Below, one piece after another: positions 32,411 to 41,519 of a DNA stretch of 64,000 nucleotides. The number at the start of each line of letters is the position of its first letter. Position 1 is the stretch's first letter. Below the pieces are notes generated by a model. The model saw nothing but the letters and a program-made list of their open reading frames with translations, ran no database searches and was not told the DNA's origin. Location: positions 34,238 through 98,237 of the forward strand of contig JAJRXC010000017.1 of assembly GCA_024276495.1 (NCBI GenBank), given 5' to 3'. The DNA is from Actinomycetes bacterium (GTDB lineage: Bacteria; Actinomycetota; Acidimicrobiia; Acidimicrobiales; Aldehydirespiratoraceae). Position numbers and translations under genes: made by a program.

Positions 32411-33456
32411 CCGGCGACGATGACGATCTCCTCGGACCGTTGGCCCGTGTCGATGCCCCTTCGCTCGATCCGGTCAGTCGGGAGCGAATCGAATCCGGGT
32501 TGCGGGTGCAGTTCGCCGCGAACCGCACCCGGCCCGACCGGGCGCGTCTTCCCCGTCGATTCGTCGTCGCGCCGGTCCTCGCGGTGATCTTGGCGGTCGC
32601 CACGGTCGTGCTGCTCGCGGGCGACGAGACGAGCGTCGCCGCGCTGGAGGTGCGCGACGCGCAAGATGTGGTGGTGATGCTTCCGTCCGGTGAGCGGGTG
32701 GAGGATCCCGCCGACGGGTTCACGTTGATCGACGGCGCGGTGGTGATCGTCGGAGACCGGGGGACCATCACCATCGACGACGTCACGCTCGACCCGGGTG
32801 CGGTGGTGACGGTTCGCGACGGGCAGCTGGTCACCGATGTCGTCGCGACCACGACCACGCGATCACCGTCGACCACTGCCCGGCCCGGCGACGCTCCCCC
32901 CGAAGATCGTCCACCGGTCACCGAACCGACCGACTCCCATCCGACCGATCGCCGCCCGACCGTGACCGACGCACCGCCGGCGAGGGATGCCGACGACCGG
33001 GGGGAGCCGCCGGTGGACGAGTTGCCGGATCGCCCCACCGACACGTCGGCGGCCGAACCGGGTCCGGTCGTCGACGCCGACACCCGTTCCGGGGCCCCGA
33101 CGTCGGTGCCGGACATCGCCGACCGGCCGTCCGAGGCGGTCGGCGACGGTGTGGACGTCGCGGTCGCGCTGCGGGTCGACTCCAGAAGGGGTGAGATCCT
33201 CGTGGCCTGGAACGTGGAGGGCGCCGATGTGCCGGGTTGGTCGGTACGGGTGTTGCGCACGATCGACGGGTCTGCGCCCGAGCGCCCCGGCCAGGCCGTG
33301 ACCGTGGGTCAGGGCCCCCGCGGCGAGGTCATCGAGACGAGGGCCGAGTTTCCCGATGGGGTCGTCGCGGTGCGCTATCGGGTGGTGGTCGTCGATGACC
33401 GTGGTGGGATCGTCGCCCGCAGCGGGATCCAGACCCTCGACGCCGGGGATTCGTGA
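32407..33456 (+). CDS. Single-pass membrane protein, candidate anti-sigma factor with FN3-like outer domain
   Basis: 349 aa. A short cytoplasmic N-terminus (about 55 residues, acidic then basic) lacks the HxxxCxxC zinc motif of classic anti-sigma factors. One transmembrane helix follows (VVAPVLAVILAVATVVLLAG). Outside there is a FecR-like beta segment (LEVRDAQDVVVMLPSGERV, DGAVVIVGDRGTITID), a long Pro/Thr/Asp-rich linker, and a C-terminal FN3-like domain ending VRYRVVVVDDRGGIVARSGIQ, the same element found twice in the secreted protein two genes upstream. The GTG overlaps the sigma stop codon. Role as sigma regulator is inferred from context. Confidence 0.65.
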   Translation: MTGDDDDLLGPLARVDAPSLDPVSRERIESGLRVQFAANRTRPDRARLPRRFVVAPVLAVILAVATVVLLAGDETSVAALEVRDAQDVVVMLPSGERVEDPADGFTLIDGAVVIVGDRGTITIDDVTLDPGAVVTVRDGQLVTDVVATTTTRSPSTTARPGDAPPEDRPPVTEPTDSHPTDRRPTVTDAPPARDADDRGEPPVDELPDRPTDTSAAEPGPVVDADTRSGAPTSVPDIADRPSEAVGDGVDVAVALRVDSRRGEILVAWNVEGADVPGWSVRVLRTIDGSAPERPGQAVTVGQGPRGEVIETRAEFPDGVVAVRYRVVVVDDRGGIVARSGIQTLDAGDS

Positions 33457-33503
33457 TCGGACGGGCAGCCGGCGCGGTACGGTGACCGTGTCGTCCACGA
33501 CGG

Positions 33504-33579
33504 TGGCCCGTAGTTCAATCGGCAGAACGCCGGCCTTTGGAGCCGGATGTTGCAGGTTCGATCCCTGCCGGGCCAGCCA
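33504..33579 (+). tRNA. tRNA-Gln (anticodon TTG)
   Basis: Complete cloverleaf: acceptor tggcccg/cgggcca, D stem gttc/gaac, anticodon stem ccggc/gccgg with loop CTTTGGA (anticodon TTG at positions 34-36), T arm gcagg-TTCGATC-cctgc, discriminator G and encoded CCA. The anticodon and acceptor UGG end fit glutamine. Confidence 0.93.
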
Positions 33580-33638
33580 CTTCGAGTGATGTCCGGCCCG
33601 CGTTCGTGCCGTCGGGGTCACCGCGCTAGAACGGTCCC

Positions 33639-34634
33639 GTGAACCCGATCGCTCCTTGCGCCGTGGTGGTCGCCACCGTGTCCGATGCTCGCATGCGGTC
33701 GGAGCTGGCCCGGCCCCTGCACCGGCTCTGCGGGCGGCCGATGGTGCGCCACGTCGTCGACGCGGTCCTGATGATCGGGCCCCGCCGGTTCGTCGCGGTC
33801 GTGACGCCCGATGATCAGGCGGTCGCCAAGGAGCTGGGCGGCATGCCGGTCGACGTCGGCTTCGTTCCCTCCGAGATGCGTCAGGATTCGTGTGCCGCGG
33901 TGCTCGCCGCGCTCGCGACCTGGACCGACGACGATCTCGAGCTCGATCTCGATCCTGATGAGGACGACGTCTTGGTGGTGCCGGCCAACGTCCCGCTGCT
34001 GTCGGGTGAGACGTTGCGGGCGATGCATCGGGCCCACCGGCGATCCGACGCGTCCGCCACGGTCCTCTCCGCCGACGCGGACGGCGAGGTGGAGAGCGGC
34101 GTGTGGCTCGTTCGACGCTCTCTGCTGGCCCCGGCCCTTCGTCGGGTCGATTCGTCCGACGTGGCTGCCATCGGCGCGGTCCTTCGGGAGACCGGGCACG
34201 ACATCGATGTGTTCGTCGCCCCATTTCCGGAGGAGACCTGGGAGGTGCGTGACCGTGCCGACCTGGCCCGGGTCGAGGCCCGGTTGCGTCGACGCATCAA
34301 CTCCCGCTGGCTGCACCGGGGCGTGTCCATGATGGATCCGCAACGGACCTACATCGACTCGACCGTCGAGTTGCACTCCGATGTGTCGTTGTACCCGGGG
34401 GTCGTGCTGGAGGGCGCGACGACGATCGGGAGCGGGACCGAGATCGGTCCGGGGTGTCGCCTGGTCGACACCCGCGTGGGTGCGCATTGCCGGCTCGACC
34501 GGACCTCCGGCGAGCTGGCGACGGTCGGCGATCACTCCCGGGTCGGCCCCTATGCCGTGCTCGAACCCGGCTCGGAGATCCCGGCCGCGACTGTCACAGG
34601 CCCGTTCTACACTGCGGGTCCCGACACAAACTGA
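33639..34634 (+). CDS. GlmU-like protein with degenerate catalytic motifs, truncated
   Basis: 331 aa against about 450-480 for GlmU. It aligns with GlmU from end to end of the N-terminal uridylyltransferase and the start of the left-handed beta-helix (RRINSRWLHRGVSMMDPQRTYID, then SDVSLYPGVVLEGATTIGSGTEIGPG, given in parts). Catalytic residues are replaced: LAAGxGTRM reads VATVSDARM, LPKVLH reads LARPLH, QLGTGHA reads RQDSCAA, GDVPL reads ANVPL, EINTGI reads EVESGV, and the metal Asn of VNNR reads VRDR. The acetyltransferase half with its catalytic His is absent. Located between tRNA-Gln and prs, where glmU normally sits. Probably a non-catalytic paralogue; GTG start. Confidence 0.8.
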   Translation: MNPIAPCAVVVATVSDARMRSELARPLHRLCGRPMVRHVVDAVLMIGPRRFVAVVTPDDQAVAKELGGMPVDVGFVPSEMRQDSCAAVLAALATWTDDDLELDLDPDEDDVLVVPANVPLLSGETLRAMHRAHRRSDASATVLSADADGEVESGVWLVRRSLLAPALRRVDSSDVAAIGAVLRETGHDIDVFVAPFPEETWEVRDRADLARVEARLRRRINSRWLHRGVSMMDPQRTYIDSTVELHSDVSLYPGVVLEGATTIGSGTEIGPGCRLVDTRVGAHCRLDRTSGELATVGDHSRVGPYAVLEPGSEIPAATVTGPFYTAGPDTN

Positions 34635-34650
34635 TCCCGACGGGACTCGG

Positions 34651-35634
34651 ATGCAACTGCTCAATCACAAGAAGCTCCACATCGTCGCCGGCCGGGCCAC
34701 CCAGAGCCTCGCTGCCGACATCTGCCACGAACTGGGGGTGCGGCTCGGTTCGGCCAACATCTCCGAGTTCGCCAACGGCGAACTGCATGTGAAGTACGGG
34801 GAGTCGATCCGTGGGTCCGACGTGTTCATCGTCCAGACCCACACCCAGTGGGACGGCGGGTCGATCAACGACGCCATCATGGAGCACATGATCATGGTCG
34901 ATGCGGCCAAGCGGGCATCGGCCAAGCGCATCACCGTCGTGGCGCCGTTCTACGGCTACAGCCGTCAGGATCGCAAGGCGTCGGGTCGTGAGCCGATCAC
35001 CGCCCGGCTGATCGCCGATCTCTTCAGCGTTGCCGGCGCCGACCGGCTGATGTCGGTCGATCTCCACTCGGGCCAGATCCAGGGCTTCTTCGACGGACCG
35101 GTCGATCATCTGGTCGCCATGCCGGTCCTCGTCGACTATCTGTCCGAGCTCCACGACGACGAGCTGGTCATCGTGTCGCCCGACGCGGGCCGGATGAAGG
35201 TCGCGGAGCGCTACACCAACCTGCTCCATGCCGATCTGGCCTACGTCCACAAGCGGCGACGCACCGACGAGGCGAACATGGTCGAGGCGAAGGAGATCAT
35301 CGGTGAGGTCGAAGGGCGGACCTGCGTCCTGATCGACGACATGATCGACACCGGCGGCACGATCTGTGCGGCCGCCGACCTGCTCGCGGAGAAGGGCGCC
35401 GGCCGGGTGATCGTCGCGACCACCCATGGAGTGTTCTCCGGTCCGGCGATCGATCAATTGAAGAACGCGGCGATCGAACGGGTCCTGGTCACCGACACCT
35501 TGCCGATTCCGTCGGAGAAGCGGATCGACAAGATGGAGGTGCTCAGCGTCGCACCGATCATCGCCCGGGCCATCTCAGCGGTGTTCGAGGACACCTCCGT
35601 CAGTGAGATCTTCGGCGGCAACCATCTCGCCTAG
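34651..35634 (+). CDS. prs: Ribose-phosphate pyrophosphokinase
   Basis: Makes PRPP from ribose 5-phosphate and ATP, feeding nucleotide, His and Trp synthesis as well as upp upstream in this window. 327 aa. Signatures: SANISEFANGELHVKYGES, FYGYSRQDRKASGREPITA, VDLHSGQIQGFF, and the PRPP loop VLIDDMIDTGGTICAAADLL. ATG start 16 bases after the GlmU-like gene, so co-transcribed with it. Confidence 0.97.
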   Translation: MQLLNHKKLHIVAGRATQSLAADICHELGVRLGSANISEFANGELHVKYGESIRGSDVFIVQTHTQWDGGSINDAIMEHMIMVDAAKRASAKRITVVAPFYGYSRQDRKASGREPITARLIADLFSVAGADRLMSVDLHSGQIQGFFDGPVDHLVAMPVLVDYLSELHDDELVIVSPDAGRMKVAERYTNLLHADLAYVHKRRRTDEANMVEAKEIIGEVEGRTCVLIDDMIDTGGTICAAADLLAEKGAGRVIVATTHGVFSGPAIDQLKNAAIERVLVTDTLPIPSEKRIDKMEVLSVAPIIARAISAVFEDTSVSEIFGGNHLA

Positions 35635-35671
35635 ACCATTCGGGGTCAGTGGCGATCGCGGCGTTCCCCGA

Positions 35672-35677
35672 TAGTCT
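35672..35677 (+). promoter_or_regulatory. TAGTCT -10 box upstream of rplY (leadered)
   Basis: TAGTCT lies 61 bases before the rplY ATG, giving a leader of about 55 bases that ends in the AGGAG ribosome-binding site. Confidence 0.4.
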
Positions 35678-35738
35678 GATCCGTCGGTCCGAGAACGGGC
35701 CGCTTTGTTCGCCGTGCCCTGTTCAGGAGCCGAATACC

Positions 35739-36422
35739 ATGTCAGATCAGCTGCTGTTGAACGCCGAGACGGGGCGTCCGGAGGGCACCCGTGCCTCTCG
35801 GCGCCTTCGTCGCGAGGGCCGTGTTCCTGCCGTGGTCTACGGGCTCGAGGCCGATCCGCTCGCCGTTTCGGTGGCCTGGCCCGAGCTTCGAGCCGCGCTC
35901 ACCACCGATGCCGGCGTCAACGCGCTGATCACCCTCAACATCGACGGTGCCGAGCAGTTGTCGATCGTGAAGGACCTGCAGCGTCATCCGGTCCGGCGCG
36001 ACGTGATCCATGTCGACTTCCTCCGGGTGACCGCCGATCAGCAGATCGAGGTCGAGATCCCGCTCACCCTCGTCGGTGAGGCGCTCGAGGTCACCCGGGC
36101 CGATGGCATGGTCGATCAGGCGCTCTACGCCCTCACCGTGTCGGCGAAGCCGGCCGATGTGCCCGATGAGATCCTCGTCGACATCTCCGGAATGGTTCTC
36201 GGCGACTCGATCCGGGTCGGCGACCTGGATCTTCCCGAAGGTGTCACCACCCTCGTCGACCCGGAGGATTCGGTGGCCAACTCGCTCGTCACCCGTTCGA
36301 CCCGAGAAGCGATGGCGGCCGACGCGGCAGCCGACGCCGCGGCCGAGCTCGAAGACGGCGCGGAGGACGGCGCCGAATCCAGCGACGCCGACGCCGCCGG
36401 CGACGACGGCGCCGACGACTGA
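35739..36422 (+). CDS. rplY: 50S ribosomal protein bL25, CTC (long) form
   Basis: 227 aa, the long TL5/CTC-type bL25 that binds 5S rRNA. The N-terminal domain shows RASRRLRREGRVPAVVYG and SIVKDLQRHPVRRDVIHVDF; the C-terminal beta domain has EVEIPLTLVGEA and DIPEEILVDIS-like VPDEILVDISGMVLGDSI. It ends in an acidic, Ala-rich tail of about 35 residues. AGGAG lies 9 bases before the ATG, so this gene uses a conventional leader. Confidence 0.95.
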   Translation: MSDQLLLNAETGRPEGTRASRRLRREGRVPAVVYGLEADPLAVSVAWPELRAALTTDAGVNALITLNIDGAEQLSIVKDLQRHPVRRDVIHVDFLRVTADQQIEVEIPLTLVGEALEVTRADGMVDQALYALTVSAKPADVPDEILVDISGMVLGDSIRVGDLDLPEGVTTLVDPEDSVANSLVTRSTREAMAADAAADAAAELEDGAEDGAESSDADAAGDDGADD

Positions 36423-36442
36423 TCGCCGATCGGCGACCTCAG

Positions 36443-37057
36443 ATGGTCGGTCGTCGATCATCCACCCGGCGGGGCACGCCGGCCGACCTGTTGGTCGTCG
36501 GTCTCGGCAATCCCGGTCCCGACTACGCCTTGACCCGTCACAACGCGGGGGCCTGGGTCGTCGACGAGCTGATTCGTCGTCACGACGGTCGGTTGACCCG
36601 AGCCAAGCGTGAGCATGCCGAATCCGACGATCTCCGTCTCGGTTCGCGGCGGGTCGCCGTCGCGATTCCGACGACCTACATGAACGAGTCCGGACGAGCG
36701 GTCTCCGCGCTGGTTCGTCGTCACGGCATCGACGACCTGTCCCGGCTCGTCATCGTGCACGACGAGCTCGACCTTCCCGTCGGCCGGCTCAAGGTGAAGT
36801 TCGGTGGGGGGCTGGCCGGGAACAACGGACTGAAATCGATCCGAGCCCATCTCCGCACCGACGCGTTCTCCCGTATCCGTCTCGGCGTCGGAAAACCCGA
36901 GGCCGGCACCATGAAAGGTGCCGACTACGTCCTGCGTCGTCCGGCCCGCAGCGAACAACCGGAGCTCGACCGGATCGTCGGGGTCGCCGCCGACGTGGTG
37001 GAGTTCCTGGCCGACGCCGACATCGAAGCGGCGATGAACCGCTTCAACGCCTCGTAG
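36443..37057 (+). CDS. pth: Peptidyl-tRNA hydrolase
   Basis: 204 aa; releases stalled peptides from peptidyl-tRNA. Conserved are LLVVGLGNPGPDYALTRHNAG with the catalytic His, PTTYMNESGRAV, HDELDLPVGRLKVKFGGG with the catalytic Asp, and AGNNGLKSI. The first 14 residues are a basic extension before LLVVGLGNPG. It follows rplY by 20 bases, the conserved rplY-pth order. Confidence 0.96.
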   Translation: MVGRRSSTRRGTPADLLVVGLGNPGPDYALTRHNAGAWVVDELIRRHDGRLTRAKREHAESDDLRLGSRRVAVAIPTTYMNESGRAVSALVRRHGIDDLSRLVIVHDELDLPVGRLKVKFGGGLAGNNGLKSIRAHLRTDAFSRIRLGVGKPEAGTMKGADYVLRRPARSEQPELDRIVGVAADVVEFLADADIEAAMNRFNAS

Positions 37058-37065
37058 CGCGTCGG

Positions 37066-40000
37066 ATGTCCGCTCCCGTCCCGGATCTTCGCTCACTGCT
37101 GCCGTTGCTGGCGACGGAACCGGCGATCGAGTCGCTGATCGGCCGTCGCGACGCGGTCGTCGCGGTGCCCGACGCCGGTCGCGCGCTGGCCCTGGCCGGG
37201 CTCGCCACCGCAGCGCAGCGCCGTCCGTTGCTGGTGGCCACGGCGACACAGCACGAGGCCGAGCGGTTGGCGGCCGACATGGCCGCGGTCCTCGGCAACG
37301 ACGACGTCGCGCTCTTTCCGGCCTGGGAGACGTTGCCGTTCGAGCGGGTGAGCCCGGCGGTGGAGACGATGGGGACCCGTCTGCGAACCCTCCATCGGCT
37401 CCGCGATCCCCGGACGGCGCCGTCGGTGATCGTCGCCCCGGCTCGAGCCCTCGTGCAGCGCCTCGACCCGGACGCGGTCATCGATCCGATCGTCGTCGGG
37501 GTCGGTGACGAGATCGATCCCACGACGCTCGTCGAGGAGCTCGTCGGGTTGGGGTATCGACGTGAGCACCAAGTCGAGCACCGGGGGGAGGTCGCGGTAC
37601 GGGGTTCGATCGTCGATGTCTTCCCGAGCACGGCCGATGCCCCGGTTCGGATCGATCTCTGGGGCGACGACGTGGATCGACTCACGGAGTTCTCGGTCGG
37701 CGACCAACGGGCGACGGTCGCGGTGGCCGAGGTGGAGATCCATCCGTGCCGCGAGCTCCGCCCCGGCGGGGAGGCCCGTCGCCGCGCGGCCGAGCTCGTC
37801 GCGGACGAGCCGTGGGGCCGCGAGCAATGGGATCGCATCGTCGACGGTGAGCTGTTCGACGGCATGGAGTCGTGGCTGCCCTGGTTGGTCGACGAGGAGG
37901 TCGTGCTCACCGATCTCGTTCCCGCCGATGGGATGATCGTTCTGGTCGAACCTCGGCGAATCCGTGATCGAGCGGTCGACATCCGGTCCGAGGAGGCCGA
38001 CCTGGCATCGTCGCTGGCCAAGACCTGGAACGTCGACGCCGACGGCGTTCACCGCCTCCATCTCCCGTTCGATCGCCTTCTGGCCAGGGTCGACGCGCCG
38101 GCGTGGACCCTCTTGCCGGTCGCCGACGGGCCCGACACGCCGGCCATCGCCGCGTCCGGCTGGGAGCCGGTGGTCGGCGACGTGGCCCCGACGGTCGCGC
38201 AGGTCCGGGGCCTGTTGGCAAAGGGATACCGGGTGGTGGTCGCGGCCGACGGTGCGGCGAGCGCGACGCGCCTGTCGGCGCTGCTGTCGGATCACGGTGT
38301 CGAGCTGACGCCCGCAGCGGCCGACACCGACCTCACCCGACCCGGTGGCCACCTCGTGACCGTTCCCCTCGTGCGGGGCGCGGTGATGCCAGAGCTCGAG
38401 CTCGCGGTGCTGGCCGAGACCGACCTGACCGGGCGCCGCCGAACCCACCGCCGGGCCCGGGCTCGGCGTCGCGACGCCCAGAGGTTCTTCGACGATCTCC
38501 GTGAGGGGTCCTATGTCGTGCACCAGCAACACGGCGTCGCCCGGTTCGGGGGGATGGTCACCCGTTCGATCAACGGCAGCGACCGTGACTACCTCCTGCT
38601 CGAGTACCGCGGGACCGACAAGCTCTATCTGCCGTCCGATCAGATCGAATCGATCCGTCTCTACAGCGGGGGTGAGACCCCGACGCTGTCGAAGATGGGT
38701 GGCGCCGACTGGCACACGACGAAGGCCAAGGTGCGGTCGGCGGTCCAGGAGATCGCCCAGGAGCTCGTGGTCCTCTACCAGACGCGGGTGACGGCGCAGG
38801 GCCACGCCTTCGCACCCGACACCCCGTGGCAGCGGGAGCTGGAGGATGCCTTTCCCTTTCAGGAGACCCCTGACCAGCTCCACGCGATCATCGATGTGAA
38901 AGACGACATGGAGCGCCCGGCGCCGATGGACCGTCTCGTGGTCGGCGATGTCGGATTCGGCAAGACCGAGGTTGCGCTGCGGGCGGCGTTCAAGGCGATC
39001 CAGGACGGAATGCAGGTGGCCGTGCTGGTGCCCACGACCCTGCTCGCCCAACAGCACCACGCCACCTTTCGTGAGCGCTACGCCCCGTATCCGATCCGGG
39101 TCGAGGTGCTCAGTCGCTTCCTCACCGCCGCGCAGGCGAGGGCGGTGATCGACGGGGTGAGAGACGGCGACGTCGATCTCGTGATCGGCACCCACCGGCT
39201 GCTCTCGGCCGACATCGAGTTCAAGAACCTCGGGCTTCTCGTGGTCGACGAGGAGCAACGATTCGGGGTCTCCCACAAGGAACAGATCAAGTCGTTGCGC
39301 ACCGATGTCGACGTGTTGACCCTGACGGCGACCCCGATTCCCCGCACGATGGAGATGAGCCTGACCGGGATCCGGGACATGTCGGTGCTCAACACGGCGC
39401 CGGCGGACCGTCAGCCGATCCTCACCTATGTCGGGGAGTACGACGAGCGGGCCGTCTCGGAGGCCATGCGCCGGGAGCTCCTGCGGGAGGGGCAGATGTT
39501 CTTCGTGCACAACCGGGTGCGCGACATCGAACACGTGGCCGAACGCCTGCGGGACCTGGTTCCCGAGGCCCGGATCGCGGTTGCCCACGGTCAGATGGAC
39601 GAGGGCACCCTCGAACGGGTGGTGATCGACTTCTGGGAGGGCAAGTTCGACGTCTTGGTGTGCACGACGATCATCGAGTCGGGGATCGACATGCCGTCGG
39701 TCAACACCCTCGTGGTCGATCGGGCCGATCGGCTGGGGCTCGGTCAACTCCATCAACTTCGCGGCCGGGTCGGTCGGGCCGGGCAGCGGGCCTATGCGTA
39801 TCTGTTCCATCCCGAAGATGTGGTGCTGAGCGAAGAGGCCTACGAACGGTTGAAGACGATCGGCGAGGCCACCGAGCTCGGATCGGGATTCCGGATCGCG
39901 ATGCGCGACCTGGAGATCCGCGGGGCGGGAAACCTGCTCGGAACCGGGCAGTCCGGCCACATCGCCGCGGTCGGGTACGACCTCTACTGCCAGATGGTCA

Positions 40001-40542
40001 CCGAGGCGGTGTCGGAGTTGAAGGGCGAGAAGATCCCCGAGCCGATCGACATCTCGATCGAGGTCCCCGGCGACGCCCATCTTCCCTCCGACTACGTCAC
40101 CAGGGAGGCAACCCGCCTCGAGGCGTATCGTCGGCTCGCCGCCGTCGAGACCCGACAGGAGCTCGACGATGTCCGCACCGAGTGGCTCGATCGGTTCGGG
40201 CCCATTCCACCACCGGCGGAGGCGCTTCTCGCCGTCGGACGGTTGCGGGTCGAGTGCGTGCGCAGTGGTGCCCGCGAGATCATCGTCACCAAGGGGCCGG
40301 GGTTCGGGGGGCCGGACCACATCGCCCGGATCTCGCCGGTGACCCTTCCCGACAGCCTGCAGGTCCGCCTCCAGCGCCTGTACTCCACCAAGGGGACCGG
40401 CAACGCCGCGGTCTACAAGGAGGGCATCGGGGAGTTGCAACTGCCGCTCCGCAGGAAAGGCGGGCCGGTCGTCGACCAGCTCGTCGAGATCCTCTCCGAT
40501 CTCCTGCCCGACCGGGAACCCGCGGATGCGGCCGCCACCTGA
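37066..40542 (+). CDS. mfd: Transcription-repair coupling factor
   Basis: 1158 aa. Mfd removes RNA polymerase stalled at DNA lesions and recruits UvrA. The N-terminal UvrB-like module carries TLPFERVSPAVETMGTRL; the RNA-polymerase-interacting CarD-like domain is near residues 475-550 (GSYVVHQQHGVARFGG). The RecG-like translocase has Walker A VGDVGFGKTEVALRAAF, the Walker B VVDEEQRFGVSHKE, TLTATPIPRTMEMS and STRIDE-like STIIESGIDMPSVNTL region; the C-terminal TRCF domain follows. It starts 9 bases after pth. Confidence 0.97.
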   Translation: MSAPVPDLRSLLPLLATEPAIESLIGRRDAVVAVPDAGRALALAGLATAAQRRPLLVATATQHEAERLAADMAAVLGNDDVALFPAWETLPFERVSPAVETMGTRLRTLHRLRDPRTAPSVIVAPARALVQRLDPDAVIDPIVVGVGDEIDPTTLVEELVGLGYRREHQVEHRGEVAVRGSIVDVFPSTADAPVRIDLWGDDVDRLTEFSVGDQRATVAVAEVEIHPCRELRPGGEARRRAAELVADEPWGREQWDRIVDGELFDGMESWLPWLVDEEVVLTDLVPADGMIVLVEPRRIRDRAVDIRSEEADLASSLAKTWNVDADGVHRLHLPFDRLLARVDAPAWTLLPVADGPDTPAIAASGWEPVVGDVAPTVAQVRGLLAKGYRVVVAADGAASATRLSALLSDHGVELTPAAADTDLTRPGGHLVTVPLVRGAVMPELELAVLAETDLTGRRRTHRRARARRRDAQRFFDDLREGSYVVHQQHGVARFGGMVTRSINGSDRDYLLLEYRGTDKLYLPSDQIESIRLYSGGETPTLSKMGGADWHTTKAKVRSAVQEIAQELVVLYQTRVTAQGHAFAPDTPWQRELEDAFPFQETPDQLHAIIDVKDDMERPAPMDRLVVGDVGFGKTEVALRAAFKAIQDGMQVAVLVPTTLLAQQHHATFRERYAPYPIRVEVLSRFLTAAQARAVIDGVRDGDVDLVIGTHRLLSADIEFKNLGLLVVDEEQRFGVSHKEQIKSLRTDVDVLTLTATPIPRTMEMSLTGIRDMSVLNTAPADRQPILTYVGEYDERAVSEAMRRELLREGQMFFVHNRVRDIEHVAERLRDLVPEARIAVAHGQMDEGTLERVVIDFWEGKFDVLVCTTIIESGIDMPSVNTLVVDRADRLGLGQLHQLRGRVGRAGQRAYAYLFHPEDVVLSEEAYERLKTIGEATELGSGFRIAMRDLEIRGAGNLLGTGQSGHIAAVGYDLYCQMVTEAVSELKGEKIPEPIDISIEVPGDAHLPSDYVTREATRLEAYRRLAAVETRQELDDVRTEWLDRFGPIPPPAEALLAVGRLRVECVRSGAREIIVTKGPGFGGPDHIARISPVTLPDSLQVRLQRLYSTKGTGNAAVYKEGIGELQLPLRRKGGPVVDQLVEILSDLLPDREPADAAAT

Positions 40543-40567
40543 CCCCGGTTCCGGGTCCGGCGCCGGA

Positions 40568-40573
40568 TAACCT
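40568..40573 (+). promoter_or_regulatory. TAACCT -10 box for the PpiC-type lipoprotein
   Basis: TAACCT is 9 bases from the GTG at 40583, in the 40-base gap after mfd. Confidence 0.45.
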
Positions 40574-40582
40574 TCACGACTC

Positions 40583-41509
40583 GTGAACATCTTTCGATCC
40601 CGCTCCCGCCTCCGAGTCGTTGCCGCCGTGCTCGCCCTCGGACTGATCGCGGCGGCGTGCGGTGCCGACGCCGACGTGGCCGAGGTGGCCGACGAGTCGT
40701 TGACCCAAGACGAGCTCGTCGACCTCATCGGGGAACCGGCCGGTGCGTCGGCCCAGGTCGGCGACCAGGTCCTGACGCCCGACGGGCTCGCCGAGTTGAG
40801 CGACGGCACGCTCGACAAGCGCCAGGCGGCCGCGTCGATCACCAGCTGGGTCCGCAACGAGCTGTGGTACGCCGAGCTCGCGGCCCGCGGGTTCGAGGTG
40901 ACCGACGACCATTTCGCCGCGGCTCGGGCCGAGCTCGAGACGATCGCGCTCAGCGATCCGAGCGTGCCCGATCTCGACACCGCCTTCGGTGCCGAGGTCA
41001 TTCGTTCGCAGGCCCTCCCGACGGTCGTTGCCGAGTACCTGCTCGATGTCGCGCAGGTCGAACCGGCGTGGCCGGTGCAGCTCTGCGCCAGCCACATCCT
41101 GGTCGAGACCGAGCAGGAGGCGCTCGCCGCGATCGAACGCCTCGATGCCGGGGAGGACTTCGCCACCTTGGCCATGGAGCTGTCGATCGGTCCCTCGGGG
41201 CCGAACGGTGGTGATCTCGGGTGTGCGGATCCCTCGGGATACGTTCCGGAGTTCTCCGCCGGTGCGGCCCTGGTCGACGCGCCGGGCGTCTCGGCCCCCG
41301 TCGAGACCCAGTTCGGGTGGCACGTGATCGAAGTCCGCTCGTTCGATGCCTCGCCCTCCGATGATCCGGCCGCGATCCGCCAGGCCGTCTTCTCGACCGA
41401 GGACTTCGCCGACATGCAGCAGGCCGTCTTCGCCCGGGACGTCGTCGTCGATCCGGTCTACGGCTCCTGGGACACCGCGACGTTGTCGGTCGTTCCGGCC
41501 GACGGCTGA
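40583..41509 (+). CDS. Parvulin-type peptidyl-prolyl isomerase lipoprotein (PrsA/SurA-like)
   Basis: 308 aa. Lipoprotein signal with lipobox LIAAAC. A helical chaperone-like segment follows, then a rotamase domain: LCASHILVETEQEALAAIERL, DFATLAMELSIGPSGPNGGDLG and FGWHVIEVRS are PpiC signatures. It should help fold exported proteins outside the membrane. The mfd-PpiC-mazG-eno order is common in actinobacteria. GTG start. Confidence 0.9.
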   Translation: MNIFRSRSRLRVVAAVLALGLIAAACGADADVAEVADESLTQDELVDLIGEPAGASAQVGDQVLTPDGLAELSDGTLDKRQAAASITSWVRNELWYAELAARGFEVTDDHFAAARAELETIALSDPSVPDLDTAFGAEVIRSQALPTVVAEYLLDVAQVEPAWPVQLCASHILVETEQEALAAIERLDAGEDFATLAMELSIGPSGPNGGDLGCADPSGYVPEFSAGAALVDAPGVSAPVETQFGWHVIEVRSFDASPSDDPAAIRQAVFSTEDFADMQQAVFARDVVVDPVYGSWDTATLSVVPADG

Positions 41510-41519
41510 TCCTTTCGGC

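Noticed and set aside
37093..41415. Minus-strand open frame of 1440 codons
   Set aside because: It is antisense to mfd and the PpiC-type lipoprotein, which are well conserved; long antisense frames arise by chance at this GC content.
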